Assembly (NCBI RefSeq): GCF_016583985.1
Contig: NZ_NRSD01000025.1
Coordinates: forward strand, 1-63,460
Origin: Thiocapsa imhoffii
GTDB lineage: Bacteria > Pseudomonadota > Gammaproteobacteria > Chromatiales > Chromatiaceae
Direction: 5' to 3'
Length of the DNA stretch: 63,460 nt
The notes beneath the pieces were generated by a model. That model ran no database searches, was not told the DNA's origin, and was given only the letters and a program-made list of their open reading frames with translations. Below, one piece after another: positions 55,607 through 63,460 of this stretch. Within the stretch, counting starts at the first letter, position 1. Each line of letters opens with the position of its first letter. Both the position numbers and the translations under genes were made by a program.

Positions 55607-56310
55607 CTCTTGCTCGCAAGTCAGTGGGTGATGGTTTTAAGCCGCGCCCGTTGCGGTATGCGTCGTTTGTTGGATGAAATGGGCCGTGCCAGCTCCGACA
55701 ACCGTCGGAGTTGGCGCAGTATAAAGTATTAAAAAATAATAAATTTTAAACCGCGTCTCCAAACAAGGTTGATGCAATCCTTGATCCCGACACAAAATAA
55801 AAAGGACGCATTTCATTGTGGGCCCGGTTTAGAAACAGTATCCAGCTTAGCACGCAGCGGTTCAAAGGCCGGGCCCTGCGGCTCGGCACAGACCGAGTGC
55901 ATCACTCGATCGAGGACGACGAGACCAACTCCAACTTCGGCTGCAACCTGCCTACCGCTAACCGGATGGCGGCGACGAGACCCTGCTCCTCGGCCTGAAG
56001 CTGTTTCATCTGCTGCTGGAGTTGAAGGACGGCATGCAGCTCTCGGGCGTCTGCGAGTGCGCAATGCCGGCGCCGACACGGACCCGGCTGCTGGAGCAAC
56101 CGCCCGACTTCAGTTTCGGGCAATGAAATATGAGGCGTTAGAAATGAGGTGTTAAACTGCCGCCCAGACTTGGCGGGACGGGACGATCGGTTCCCGGGCA
56201 GTCCGGCGGTATGAATTTGCGGCACATCGGTTTACAACGCTGATAGGCGAGCGAAATCCTGCCGTTCCGAACCCGCTTGCTCAAGCCATCGTTGAGGACC
56301 TGGAGGTCCG
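55607..56310. other. Long divergent intergenic region
   Basis: Holds a hairpin at 55688-55715 (GCCAGCTCCGAC / GTCGGAGTTGGC, loop AACC, one G-T pair), then A+T-rich DNA (55716-55760) that may contain promoters for both directions. Frames at 55900-56225 lack start signals and recognisable similarity. One plus-strand frame (DETLLLGLKLFHLLLELKDG) starts right after a stop without an initiator and may be a decayed gene. Confidence 0.35.
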
Positions 56311-57321
56311 ATGTCAGCGTTCTCCAATCTGTTGATCCCGGCAGTACTCTTCTTTGCACTCGGGTTCTTCGCTCGTCTGATCAAGTCCGATCTGCGCTTT
56401 CCGCCTGACCTTGCAAAGATCCTCTCGATCTACCTGCTGGTCTCGATCGGATTGCACGGCGGCATGGAACTCGCGAATGCGAACCTTGGGGAGGCTCTCG
56501 TTGCGGTCATCTGGGCACTCGTGCTCGGGCTCCTGCTCCCGGTCATCGGTTATGCATTGCTGATCGCGACCCGGCGCGTCGCGCCTCTCGATGCCGCCGC
56601 CATCGCTGCGCATTACGGATCAGTCAGTGCCGGCACCTTTCTGACCGCCATTGCCTTTCTGGGTACCCAGGGCGTTGAATATGAGCGTTACCCACTGATC
56701 ATGCTCGCGGTCATGGAGTCGCCAGCGATCGTGGTTGGTCTCTTGCTTGCCAGTTGGACCCGGCGTCGGGCCGTTGCAGGTGGCTCGTTACGGCCTGCCG
56801 ATGAAGGTGAACCAGGAAATGGGGGGCTCGGCGAGATCTTGCGCGAGGCCTTCACGAATGGAAGCGTCGTACTCCTGGTTGGCTCGATGCTGATCGGTGC
56901 GATCGCCAACCCGAACGCGCTGGAGGCGCTTGATCCCTTCACCGCCGACATCTTCATGGGGATGCTCTGCCTGTTCCTGCTTGAGATGGGCCTGGAGGCT
57001 GGACGCCGGTTCGGTGACTTCCGCCGGGTCGGTCTGATCCTGGGTGGGTTCGGGGTGGTGATGCCACTCATTGGGGGCGTGATCGGGCTGCTCGTCGGCC
57101 ACTTCATGCTCGGCTTCAGCGTGGGCGGTACGACCTTGGTCGCCGTGCTCGGTGCGAGCGCCTCCTACATCGCGGTCCCGCCGGCGATGCGCCTTGCGAT
57201 CCCCGAGGCCAATCCCTCTCTCTATCTCACGCTGTCGCTGGGTGTGACTTTTCCCTTCAATGTCGTCTTTGGGATCCCAATCTATCACCATCTCGCCGTG
57301 CTGTTGGCCGGCTGGACCTAA
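56311..57321 (+). CDS. sbtA: Sodium-dependent bicarbonate transporter SbtA
   Basis: 336 residues with a GGAGG site. About ten membrane helices in two inverted halves. Family signatures: the start PAVLFFALGFFARLIKSDLRFP, LLVSIGLHGGMELA, AAHYGSVSAGTFLTAIAFL and, at the end, GASASYIAVPPAMRLAIPEA and SLGVTFPFNVVFGIPIYH. A cytosolic loop around 150-180 separates the halves. SbtA imports HCO3- with Na+ for CO2 fixation. The P-II-like sbtB follows 76 bases later, as in cyanobacteria and many autotrophic proteobacteria. Confidence 0.93.
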   Translation: MSAFSNLLIPAVLFFALGFFARLIKSDLRFPPDLAKILSIYLLVSIGLHGGMELANANLGEALVAVIWALVLGLLLPVIGYALLIATRRVAPLDAAAIAAHYGSVSAGTFLTAIAFLGTQGVEYERYPLIMLAVMESPAIVVGLLLASWTRRRAVAGGSLRPADEGEPGNGGLGEILREAFTNGSVVLLVGSMLIGAIANPNALEALDPFTADIFMGMLCLFLLEMGLEAGRRFGDFRRVGLILGGFGVVMPLIGGVIGLLVGHFMLGFSVGGTTLVAVLGASASYIAVPPAMRLAIPEANPSLYLTLSLGVTFPFNVVFGIPIYHHLAVLLAGWT

Positions 57322-57397
57322 GCGACGGCGAGGGGCTCGACCACCGCCGTGCGGCCGATCATCCTTTCAAAGCGCGCGCTCGAGGAGCTGAAACTAG

Positions 57398-57721
57398 ATG
57401 CACCAACTCGTTCCGCAAAAGCTCGTCACCGTCATCGCCTCCGATGTGCTCGAGGATCGCTTGATCGCCACGGTGCGCAACCGCGGCGCGAGCGGCTACA
57501 CTCTGGTGCGCGCCCGTGGTGCCGGTTCGGATGGACTCCAGTCCGGCAACCTGGATGCCGACACCAACCTGATGCTGAAGCTCATCCTCCCTCCGGAGCG
57601 GGTATCCGGGTTGCTGGATGATCTCGAGATACTGAATCGAAAGGGTTACCACCTAACCGTGTATGTGACCGACGTCTTGGTCATGGGTCATGAGAAGTTC
57701 GAGCGCCCGATGGATATCTGA
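57398..57721 (+). CDS. sbtB: SbtB-like P-II regulator of SbtA
   Basis: 107 residues with a P-II ferredoxin fold: KLVTVIASDVLEDRLIATVRNRGASGYTLVRARGAGSD, then NLMLKLILPPERV, then the last strand HLTVYVTDVLVMG. SbtB senses adenine nucleotides and gates SbtA. This copy ends shortly after the last strand (HEKFERPMDI), so it lacks the C-terminal redox loop with CGPxGC found in many cyanobacterial SbtB proteins. Position downstream of sbtA supports the name. Confidence 0.88.
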   Translation: MHQLVPQKLVTVIASDVLEDRLIATVRNRGASGYTLVRARGAGSDGLQSGNLDADTNLMLKLILPPERVSGLLDDLEILNRKGYHLTVYVTDVLVMGHEKFERPMDI

Positions 57722-57940
57722 CTCGCTAATCTACGATTCTGTCTGTCCGTGGAGGTCAGCGGAGCTCGAGATCACCGCGCAGATGAAATCGGACCTCATG
57801 CTGCTCGATCCAAATGATGTTAGGAATGGATGGCTTCGGCGTTTGCTCCCGTCTCCGGCCAATTCACTGATGAAGGTGATGCCGGTGATGAAGCCGCATG
57901 TAAGACGGCTCCACCAGGAGCGGGTGGTTGTCCAAACGCA
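57722..57940. other. Gap between sbtB and the hsp20 terminator
   Basis: No gene or strong signal recognised in this short convergent gap. Confidence 0.4.
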
Positions 57941-57968
57941 ATCGGCCGGGTGCGAACACCCGGCCGAT
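57941..57968 (-). terminator. Perfect 12-bp-stem hairpin downstream of hsp20
   Basis: ATCGGCCGGGTG, a four-base loop (TTCG as read leftward) and the exact complement, 32 bases beyond the hsp20 stop. A short T-rich tail (TTGCGTTT) follows leftward. Probably terminates hsp20, and may also face sbtB read-through. Confidence 0.7.
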
Positions 57969-58000
57969 CATTACCGCATCAGACGTTAGATCGTGCTGAA

Positions 58001-58477
58001 TCAGGCGGCTTGCCAGACCTCTGCCGGGGCCTCCTCATGCTCGATCGCTGCTTGACCCGAATCGGTGCGGATCGCGATGCGGCGGGGCTTCATTGCCTCG
58101 GGCACCTCGCGCACCAGGTCGATGTGCAGCAACCCGTGGTCGAGCTTCGCACCCACGACCACCATGTGATCGGCGAGCTGGAACTGACGGGTGAAACCGC
58201 GCTGCGCAATCCCACGATGCAGATAGCGCACCTCGCCCTCGGACTCACGGCGCTGACCGGTGATGGTGAGCTGGCTATCCTTCACCTCGAGCTCCAGCTC
58301 GGCCTCGGTGAAGCCGGCCACGGCCAGGGTGAGGCGGTAGCGATTCTCGTCCGCGGTCTCGATGTTGTAGGGCGGGTAGCCGCTCGGCTCGCTGCGGGCC
58401 GCCGTCTCCAGGGCGGAGGTGAGGCGATCGACGCCGATCATGGAGCGGAGCAGTGGCGAGAAGTCGATGTTGGTCAT
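58001..58477 (-). CDS. Small heat-shock protein (Hsp20/IbpA family)
   Basis: ATG 58477 follows GGAGG by eight bases and gives 158 residues, beginning MTNIDFSPLLRSMIGVDRL. The alpha-crystallin core: YPPYNIETADENRYRLTLAVAGF, ELEVKDSQLTITGQR and the C-terminal-side RGFTRQFQL. The typical I-X-I motif appears as PRRIAIRT near residue 135. It is an ATP-independent holdase that keeps aggregating proteins refoldable. Expression should be controlled twice: by HrcA at a perfect CIRCE operator and by an RNA thermometer covering the ribosome site. Confidence 0.95.
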   Translation of the reverse strand: MTNIDFSPLLRSMIGVDRLTSALETAARSEPSGYPPYNIETADENRYRLTLAVAGFTEAELELEVKDSQLTITGQRRESEGEVRYLHRGIAQRGFTRQFQLADHMVVVGAKLDHGLLHIDLVREVPEAMKPRRIAIRTDSGQAAIEHEEAPAEVWQAA

Positions 58478-58479
58478 GA

Positions 58480-58502
58480 CATATCCTCCAATGAGCAATA
58501 TG
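58480..58502 (-). promoter_or_regulatory. ROSE-type RNA thermometer hairpin
   Basis: Read leftward, CATATTGCTC (58502-58493), loop ATTG, then GAGGATATG (58488-58480) fold into a hairpin that buries the ribosome site (58489-58485). All nine positions pair (one T-G) if the G in TTGCT is bulged. That UUGCU with an unpaired G facing the Shine-Dalgarno sequence is the defining element of ROSE thermometers of small heat-shock genes. An upstream GTTC-GCAA-GAAC hairpin lies in the same roughly 90-base leader. Confidence 0.78.
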
Positions 58503-58573
58503 AATAACGAGTTGGCGTTCTTGCGAACCACCGTTGTCAGCGTTCCCCAGCAGGGCGACCGCTGATGTTATGT

Positions 58574-58614
58574 AAAGTAAGGCATGGTTAGCACTCTGTC
58601 AAGGGGAGTGCTAA
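58574..58614 (-). promoter_or_regulatory. hsp20 promoter overlapped by a perfect CIRCE operator
   Basis: TTAGCACTC (58588-58596), nine bases, GAGTGCTAA (58606-58614) is an exact CIRCE element, the binding site of the HrcA repressor. Read leftward, a consensus -35 TTGACA (58602-58597) lies inside its spacer, followed 17 bases on by TACTTT (58579-58574) as -10. HrcA binding would therefore block RNA polymerase directly. HrcA itself is not in the window. Confidence 0.92.
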
Positions 58615-58729
58615 TTTTTTTTTGAGACCCGGCGCGGATCCGTATCCTTTTTCGCGTTTCGCGCTGGCCTGAGTGCTGACGTCAGCGTGACGGCCAATCT
58701 GAAGCCATCAGTCGACTCGATGAGGGGGA

Positions 58730-59455
58730 TCACTGAGCCGGCCAGTAAAATGCCTCGTTGACGGCTCCAGTCGATGGGATCCTGATCGTCCGTGTTTGAG
58801 ACTGCCCGGCGTGCGTCACACGCAGCTCATAGTCACCCGGGCTGAGACTGGCATAGAACCAGGGTCCCACGGTCACGGTCGTGAGCAGGTTCGGTCCGGT
58901 CGCGTCATCAATTTCGACTCGAATGTTCGAGAGATAGGCGCCTGAGCCCGCGACCGCGAACAGTAGCCTCAGATTGTATTGTGACTTCACCGCTTCCATT
59001 TGCTCGCGTTCCGAGGCGCCGATCCCCCCACTGAGATGCGGTACCCCGCTTGTGGATTTAGCGGTGAACCGAGTCGATGATCCAGTCTGTGGCATCACCT
59101 CCACAACCGGGGAGCGGTGCGGTGCAGGTGCAACGATCGGGGCTGGATCCTCGGTTGGTGGCGATGAGACAGTCGAACCAGGCGGCGGGCCCGGTGGATC
59201 AAACAGGGGTGGGCTCGCCATATCCGACTCCATCGGCGGCATCGCCGTCGGAGGCTGGGGCAAAATGGCGCCACCAGGGAGAATGGTCCCGGGCGGGAGG
59301 ACCATTCCTTCGGGAATCACGGTTCCCGGCTCCAGGTCCACACCGGCAGGTGCGATTGCCCATTCAAACACCGGCTCATCGGCGATGGTTGGCTGCACGC
59401 TCAGGACGAGCGCGACCGTGAGCATGAATGCACATCTCTTCATCTGTCTCATCAT
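58730..59455 (-). CDS. Secreted Pro-rich protein with Ig/carboxypeptidase-regulatory-like domain
   Basis: ATG 59455 (GAGG nine bases upstream) gives about 241 residues; longer in-frame starts exist. A signal peptide (about 1-26) is followed by a Pro/Gly-rich stretch with a short repeated pattern (VIPEGMVLPPGTILPGGAILP), a Pro-rich linker to about residue 110, and a C-terminal beta domain (LLFAVAGSGAYLSNIRVEI; SLSPGDYELRVTHAGQ) like transthyretin/CarboxypepD-regulatory folds. It should be periplasmic or surface-exposed. I do not recognise a specific family or function. Confidence 0.65.
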   Translation of the reverse strand: MMRQMKRCAFMLTVALVLSVQPTIADEPVFEWAIAPAGVDLEPGTVIPEGMVLPPGTILPGGAILPQPPTAMPPMESDMASPPLFDPPGPPPGSTVSSPPTEDPAPIVAPAPHRSPVVEVMPQTGSSTRFTAKSTSGVPHLSGGIGASEREQMEAVKSQYNLRLLFAVAGSGAYLSNIRVEIDDATGPNLLTTVTVGPWFYASLSPGDYELRVTHAGQSQTRTIRIPSTGAVNEAFYWPAQ

Positions 59456-59727
59456 AGCCCGATGCCTCATAAGAATGGTGATGGCGAGGCTGCCAAGCGT
59501 GGCATCCACCGAAGGGGCACCTTACTCAATGGATCGAGTGCGAACAAGCAGGTATCCTGAAAAACGCGTCCGAGTGAGCGAGTCCTCAGCCGCCGCACGA
59601 GCGAAGCACAGGGAAAGCCGACGAGATCGGCCTCGCTCAGACCTCAAAACATCTGTACGCAATCGACGATTGACACGACCCCGCGCTGATATACGCGCAC
59701 TTCTCTCATCCATTATGAGGTTCGATT

Positions 59728-60966
59728 ATGGAATTGTTGGAGGGCGTTATCCGGATCGATTCATTTCTTGCCGTGACGATTGGCATCCTGGTGTTGTTCG
59801 TCGGCAAACTACTGAACGATCGAATCGGCTTTCTGCGCGAATTCAGCATCCCTGAGCCGGTGACCGGCGGATTGCTCTTCTCGGTTCTTTTTGGACTCTT
59901 CTATTTTGCCTCTGGGCACGCGGTTGAGTTTGAGCTCCGTGCACGCGACATCCTTTTGGTCTACTTCTTCACCACCATCGGCATCAATGCGAGCGCGCGT
60001 GATCTACTGGCCGGTGGTCGCCCGCTCCTGATCCTGCTTGCCATCACGATCGCCTTCATGTTCGCGCAGAATCTCACCGGGATCGGGGTGGCCTCGCTCT
60101 TCGATCTCTCGGCGGCGGTTGGCGTGGTCGGGGGCAGCATGTCCCTAATCGGTGGGCACGGCACGACGATCGCGTGGGCACCTTCGATCGCCGAGAATTA
60201 CGGCATCAGCAATGCCATGGAGATCGGCATTGCCAGTGCGACCTTCGGCCTGATCCTCGCCAGCATCATGGGCGGTCCCATCGCGAAGTTCTTGATTACG
60301 CGCCACAAGCTGACGCCAGCACCCCAGGCGGTCGAAGAGATTCAAGATGTTGGACTGACCGAAAAGCAACGCAAGGCTGGTGTTGACCACATGGACTTCC
60401 TTGGCGCCGTGCTCGCCATCCACATCTGCATCATCATCGGCTACGCCCTGAACAAGGCGATAGCGGAGGCTGGGCTTATGCTGCCGCTCTTCGTGACCTG
60501 CCTCTTCGCGGGCATTTTGATCACCAACCTCATACCCAAGAATTTCTCCAAGTGGAGCGGGGTGACCTGGCCAACCCGTACCCCCGCGGTTGCGCTGATT
60601 GCCGATATCTCCCTTGGCGCCTTCCTGGCCATGTCCCTGATGAGCATGCAACTCTGGACCTTGATCGATCTGGCCGGCCCCATTTTTACCATTCTGGCGG
60701 CTCAGTTCGTCCTGGCAGTGACCGTCACCATCTTTGTCCTGTTCCCGTTGATGGGCAAGAACTACGATGCGGCGGTCATCTCGGCTGGGTTCGGCGGAGT
60801 GACACTCGGCTCGACGCCGACGGCCATGGCGAACATGGCCGCGGTCACACAACGTTTCGGTCCTTCGCATCAGGCGTTTATCATCGTGCCATTGGTCTCG
60901 GCTTTCTTTATCGACCTGACCAATGCGATGGTGATTCCGTTCTTCCTGCGGACTTTTGCGGGGTAA
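59728..60966 (+). CDS. gltS: Sodium/glutamate symporter GltS
   Basis: 412 residues, about ten to twelve helices in two inverted halves with re-entrant loops. GltS-type stretches: FSIPEPVTGGLLFSVLFGLFYF, VYFFTTIGINASARDLLAGG, GGSMSLIGGHGTTIAWAP, and in the second half AVISAGFGGVTLGSTPTAMANMAAV. It imports glutamate with Na+. GAGG precedes the ATG. The gene is convergent with the SLC13 permease and ends at a strong hairpin. Confidence 0.93.
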   Translation: MELLEGVIRIDSFLAVTIGILVLFVGKLLNDRIGFLREFSIPEPVTGGLLFSVLFGLFYFASGHAVEFELRARDILLVYFFTTIGINASARDLLAGGRPLLILLAITIAFMFAQNLTGIGVASLFDLSAAVGVVGGSMSLIGGHGTTIAWAPSIAENYGISNAMEIGIASATFGLILASIMGGPIAKFLITRHKLTPAPQAVEEIQDVGLTEKQRKAGVDHMDFLGAVLAIHICIIIGYALNKAIAEAGLMLPLFVTCLFAGILITNLIPKNFSKWSGVTWPTRTPAVALIADISLGAFLAMSLMSMQLWTLIDLAGPIFTILAAQFVLAVTVTIFVLFPLMGKNYDAAVISAGFGGVTLGSTPTAMANMAAVTQRFGPSHQAFIIVPLVSAFFIDLTNAMVIPFFLRTFAG

Positions 60967-60980
60967 GCAGGCCGAGTTCG

Positions 60981-61010
60981 CCCCGGAGGGATCGGTCGAT
61001 CCCTCCGGGG
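60981..61010. terminator. Strong bidirectional hairpin terminator
   Basis: CCCCGGAGGGATCG, GT, and the exact complement (14-bp stem) between the convergent gltS and SLC13 genes. The T-run on the plus side is weak (CTTCTC), but no other signal separates the two genes. Confidence 0.75.
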
Positions 61011-61026
61011 CTTCTCAATCGGTTAA

Positions 61027-62862
61027 CTAGAGCGGAAGCAGCCAAGGCACCAGAAACACGCTCATGAGCATGACCAAGAGTGTCAGAGGCAGGCCAATGC
61101 GAATGAAATCAACAAATGTGTAGTTGCCCGCGGTCGCGACCAAGGTGTTGATGGGCGAGATGGGGGTCATGAAGGCGCTTGATGCCGCGAGTGCAATGAT
61201 CATGGCAAAGGGGTAGGGGGATGCGCCCAAGGCATCGGCGACGGCGAGGGCAACCGGAATCATCAGGACGGCATTGGCCGTATTCACGATGAAGAGGCCC
61301 AGCAGCACCGTGATGGCGAACAAAACGCCGAGCACGACATGGGGTCCGGCTCCGCCGATCCAGGCGACCAAGGCGTTCGCCGCAATCTCGACCCCGCCGG
61401 TCCGGTCCAAGGCGAGCGCGAACGGCATCATGCCCACGATCATGACGATACTCCTGAGCTGGATGGAGCGGTACGCCTTGTCTAGATCGATGCAGCGAAA
61501 TAGCCCCATCATGAGACAGCCGATCAGGGCGGCCTGAACATTCGGGACCAGACCGCTCGCCATCAAGGCAACCACCACCACGAGTGTGAAGACCGCATAG
61601 GGCGCGCGCTTGGCTGCCGGCAGGTACTCGTCGAACTCCTTGGGAAGATTGATCACAATGATGTCTCGTGTTTCGTCCTGCAGCCGGCGAATCGTTTTCC
61701 AGGGGCCGACCAGGAGCAGGGTATCGCCGATCCTTAGGGTCTCGGCGCGCAGACCGTGCGGTGCATGCGCCTCCGGTCCGCGCCGCATTCCGACCACGGT
61801 CAGCTCGGAGGAGACCATCAGCTCTGACTCCGCGATGGTTTTGCCGGTAAAGCGCGACTCGTCGGCGATCATGATCTCCACCATGCCGATGTCCTGCGAT
61901 CGGTCGACGAAATAGCGGCCCGTGCGCGGCAGGATTTCGACCCCATAGCGCTCGCAGAACTCGTTGACATCGATCCGGTTTTCTTCCAGATCGACGTCGA
62001 TCAGGAGGATGTCGTGCGCCTGCAGCACGGTTTGCGGCGTGCGCGGGAGCAATTGAAGCGCACGGCCGAGACCGCGTTCGATGAGGATGATCCGCACACC
62101 GATCTTTGTCGGTAGATCCAGCTCGCCCAGTGTTTTACCGAGTAAGGGCGAGTCGGGTCGTACCCGCACCCGATACTCGCGATCGGCGAGCCGATAACGC
62201 TCGACCCACTGCATCAGCTTCGGGCGCATCCGGGCCGTCGGCGCATCGGGTGTCTTTGGGCGCAGCCAGCGCTGCGTGGCCAGCATATAGAGGGTCGCCA
62301 TCAGCAGGATCGGTACCCCGAAGGGCGTAAAGGAGAAGAAATTGAACCCATCCTCGCCGGTGCGCACAAGCTCGTAGTTGATCACTAGATTGGGCGAAGT
62401 GGCGACCAAGGTCATCATGCCGCTGATGAGTGCCGCATAGGCCATCGGCATCATGAGTTGGCTCGCCGGGATGCGGCGCCGGCTCGCGATCCGCAGCACC
62501 ACGGGGATGAAGATCGCGACGACCCCGGTTGAACTCATGACCGAGCCCAGAAAACCCACCGAGAGCATCAACAACATCAGGAGCCGCCAGGCACTATTGC
62601 CCCCTTGATTGGCCAACCAGTCGCCGATCCCGCGTGCGACCCCGGTGCGGGCCAACGCCTCGCCGATCACGAACATGGCCGCGATCAGGACGATGTTCGG
62701 ATTGCTGAAACCGGCGAGCGCCTCCTGGATCGAGATCACCCCCGTGAAAGGCAACGACACCATCATGATCAAGGCCACGGCATCCACCCGCGGCTTGTTG
62801 AGCGCGAACATTAGGATCGCGGCGCCGAGCATGAGAAGGACAATCAGAAGGTCTTGCGACAT
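61027..62862 (-). CDS. SLC13-family permease with two RCK-C domains
   Basis: 611 residues. Two hydrophobic halves (about 1-200 and 405-611; for example VMSSTGVVAIFIPVV and AFMTPISPINTLVA, the re-entrant signatures of divalent anion:Na+ symporters) flank a cytosolic pair of TrkA-C/RCK-C domains (about 215-390; GKTLGELDLPTKIGVRI and GKTIAESELMVSSELTVVGM). Such proteins carry sulfate, dicarboxylates or similar anions and may be gated by nucleotides through the RCK domains. The substrate cannot be assigned from sequence. Confidence 0.9.
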   Translation of the reverse strand: MSQDLLIVLLMLGAAILMFALNKPRVDAVALIMMVSLPFTGVISIQEALAGFSNPNIVLIAAMFVIGEALARTGVARGIGDWLANQGGNSAWRLLMLLMLSVGFLGSVMSSTGVVAIFIPVVLRIASRRRIPASQLMMPMAYAALISGMMTLVATSPNLVINYELVRTGEDGFNFFSFTPFGVPILLMATLYMLATQRWLRPKTPDAPTARMRPKLMQWVERYRLADREYRVRVRPDSPLLGKTLGELDLPTKIGVRIILIERGLGRALQLLPRTPQTVLQAHDILLIDVDLEENRIDVNEFCERYGVEILPRTGRYFVDRSQDIGMVEIMIADESRFTGKTIAESELMVSSELTVVGMRRGPEAHAPHGLRAETLRIGDTLLLVGPWKTIRRLQDETRDIIVINLPKEFDEYLPAAKRAPYAVFTLVVVVALMASGLVPNVQAALIGCLMMGLFRCIDLDKAYRSIQLRSIVMIVGMMPFALALDRTGGVEIAANALVAWIGGAGPHVVLGVLFAITVLLGLFIVNTANAVLMIPVALAVADALGASPYPFAMIIALAASSAFMTPISPINTLVATAGNYTFVDFIRIGLPLTLLVMLMSVFLVPWLLPL

Positions 62863-63214
62863 GCCGTTTCCTCCGTGGCGCGACGACCCGTGACCAGCCC
62901 GGCGCGATGGGTTTCCGCCCGGGGACCCATGCCCCGATCCGAAAAGCGTCTATCCTAGCGGAAACACCTTTGGAACTCGCACGCTCTGGGGCACGCGTAT
63001 CGAAGGCGATGGATCCGATATGAACCGACCAGCCATCATACGCAGTGTTGACGGTTCCACTTTTGGTGAGGAAACAGCCTGGCGGTGGGTCTCTGTTCAC
63101 AAGGCTGGCGAGCACCCGATCATACCGGAGGCGGGTGGGCTTCGGTGCCGCGGACCGAAGGTATGCGGTCAGCTCCGTTCCCGGGTCGCAGGCATCCCGC
63201 CCTCCACTCGGGGC
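62863..63214. other. Intergenic region, leftward genes on both sides
   Basis: Should contain the SLC13 promoter. No convincing gene; short frames overlap and lack ribosome sites. No notable hairpin. Confidence 0.35.
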
Positions 63215-63460
63215 TCAGGCCCGGATCACGGCGATCGCTCGGCCCTGCGGACTGGTCGCGGTCTGACACGCGGTCCGTTCGGCGATCGATGGTTGATTGG
63301 AACGGCGATCGAAGATCACCAGCCAGCCGCTGCCGAGCCCCAGACCGGCCAGATAGCCGTCCAGTTGCACCAGACCCTCGACCAGCGGATCGGCCTCGTG
63401 GTCACGCCAGACCTTCAGCTCCATCCCCAAGGTCACCGCGCCATAACGCAAACACAGATC
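63215..63460 (-). CDS. C-terminal part of an AAA-ATPase/PD-(D/E)XK-type protein
   Basis: The frame runs off the right edge, so only the last 81 residues are visible. It reads RYGAVTLGMELKVWRD, then GLVQLDGYLAGLGLGSGWLVIFDRR and ends in AVIRA. This is the nuclease-fold C-terminal module of large ATP-binding proteins common in purple sulfur bacteria (the ELKVW with Glu and Lys of the PD-(D/E)XK core). The role of the full protein is not known. Confidence 0.75.
   Translation of the reverse strand, partial: DLCLRYGAVTLGMELKVWRDHEADPLVEGLVQLDGYLAGLGLGSGWLVIFDRRSNQPSIAERTACQTATSPQGRAIAVIRA

Overview
The window reads as part of a gammaproteobacterial replicon of mixed ancestry. A Rep_3/RepB-type initiator gene (17219-18670) lies next to a 15-bp iteron array (16011-16985), so the stretch is best read as a plasmid or other extrachromosomal replicon. 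Gene content (SbtA/SbtB bicarbonate uptake, P-II-like protein, lipocalin, GltS, many transporters) would fit a Chromatiaceae-like autotroph, but that placement is inference. No rRNA, tRNA or CRISPR array was recognised.

Layout. 1-300: left-truncated, frameshifted ISAs1-type transposase remnant. 394-9822 (minus): an exopolysaccharide locus with a PilZ protein, a STAS protein, two anchored TPR proteins, a TPR/beta-barrel outer-membrane protein, a cellulose-synthase-like GT2, a broken GH26 and an upstream GH16; a response-regulator diguanylate cyclase (10311-11231) sits beside it. 11696-15879: K+/H+ antiporter, P-II-like protein, N-formylglutamate amidohydrolase and transglutaminase. 15880-20983: replication region with iterons, rep, a WGR-domain protein, and a 1.7-kb gene-poor stretch carrying three identical 20-bp palindromes. 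20984-30425 (plus): alanine/glycine symporter, then a sugar-phosphate operon (Shb17-like phosphatase, transaldolase, ROK glucokinase, PGI, class I aldolase, 6PGDH, G6PDH).

30710-40670 (plus): a visibly more GC-rich block with fumarase C, a malolactic/malic enzyme, lutABC, PoxB-type pyruvate oxidase and a benzoylformate-decarboxylase-like enzyme; it looks horizontally acquired and would take fumarate or malate through lactate/pyruvate to acetate. 41022-49280: DUF1269 protein, GH63-like hydrolase, renalase-like flavoprotein, MOSC protein, a DedA-flavin disulfide reductase fusion and a lipocalin. 49518-55606: topoisomerase III, a rhodanese remnant, a DUF255 thioredoxin-fold protein fused to a DsbD-like domain, a small ORF and a Uma2 protein. 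56311-57721: sbtA-sbtB. 58001-58614: an Hsp20 gene with a perfect CIRCE operator over its promoter and a ROSE-type RNA thermometer covering its ribosome binding site. 58730-63460: a Pro-rich secreted protein, GltS, an SLC13/RCK permease and the end of a PD-(D/E)XK-type protein running off the right edge.

The most distinctive items are the PilZ/STAS-controlled polysaccharide machine, the triple palindrome beside the iteron origin, the Shb17-like phosphatase in the pentose-phosphate operon, the malolactic-lactate-acetate island, and the double (CIRCE plus ROSE) control of hsp20.
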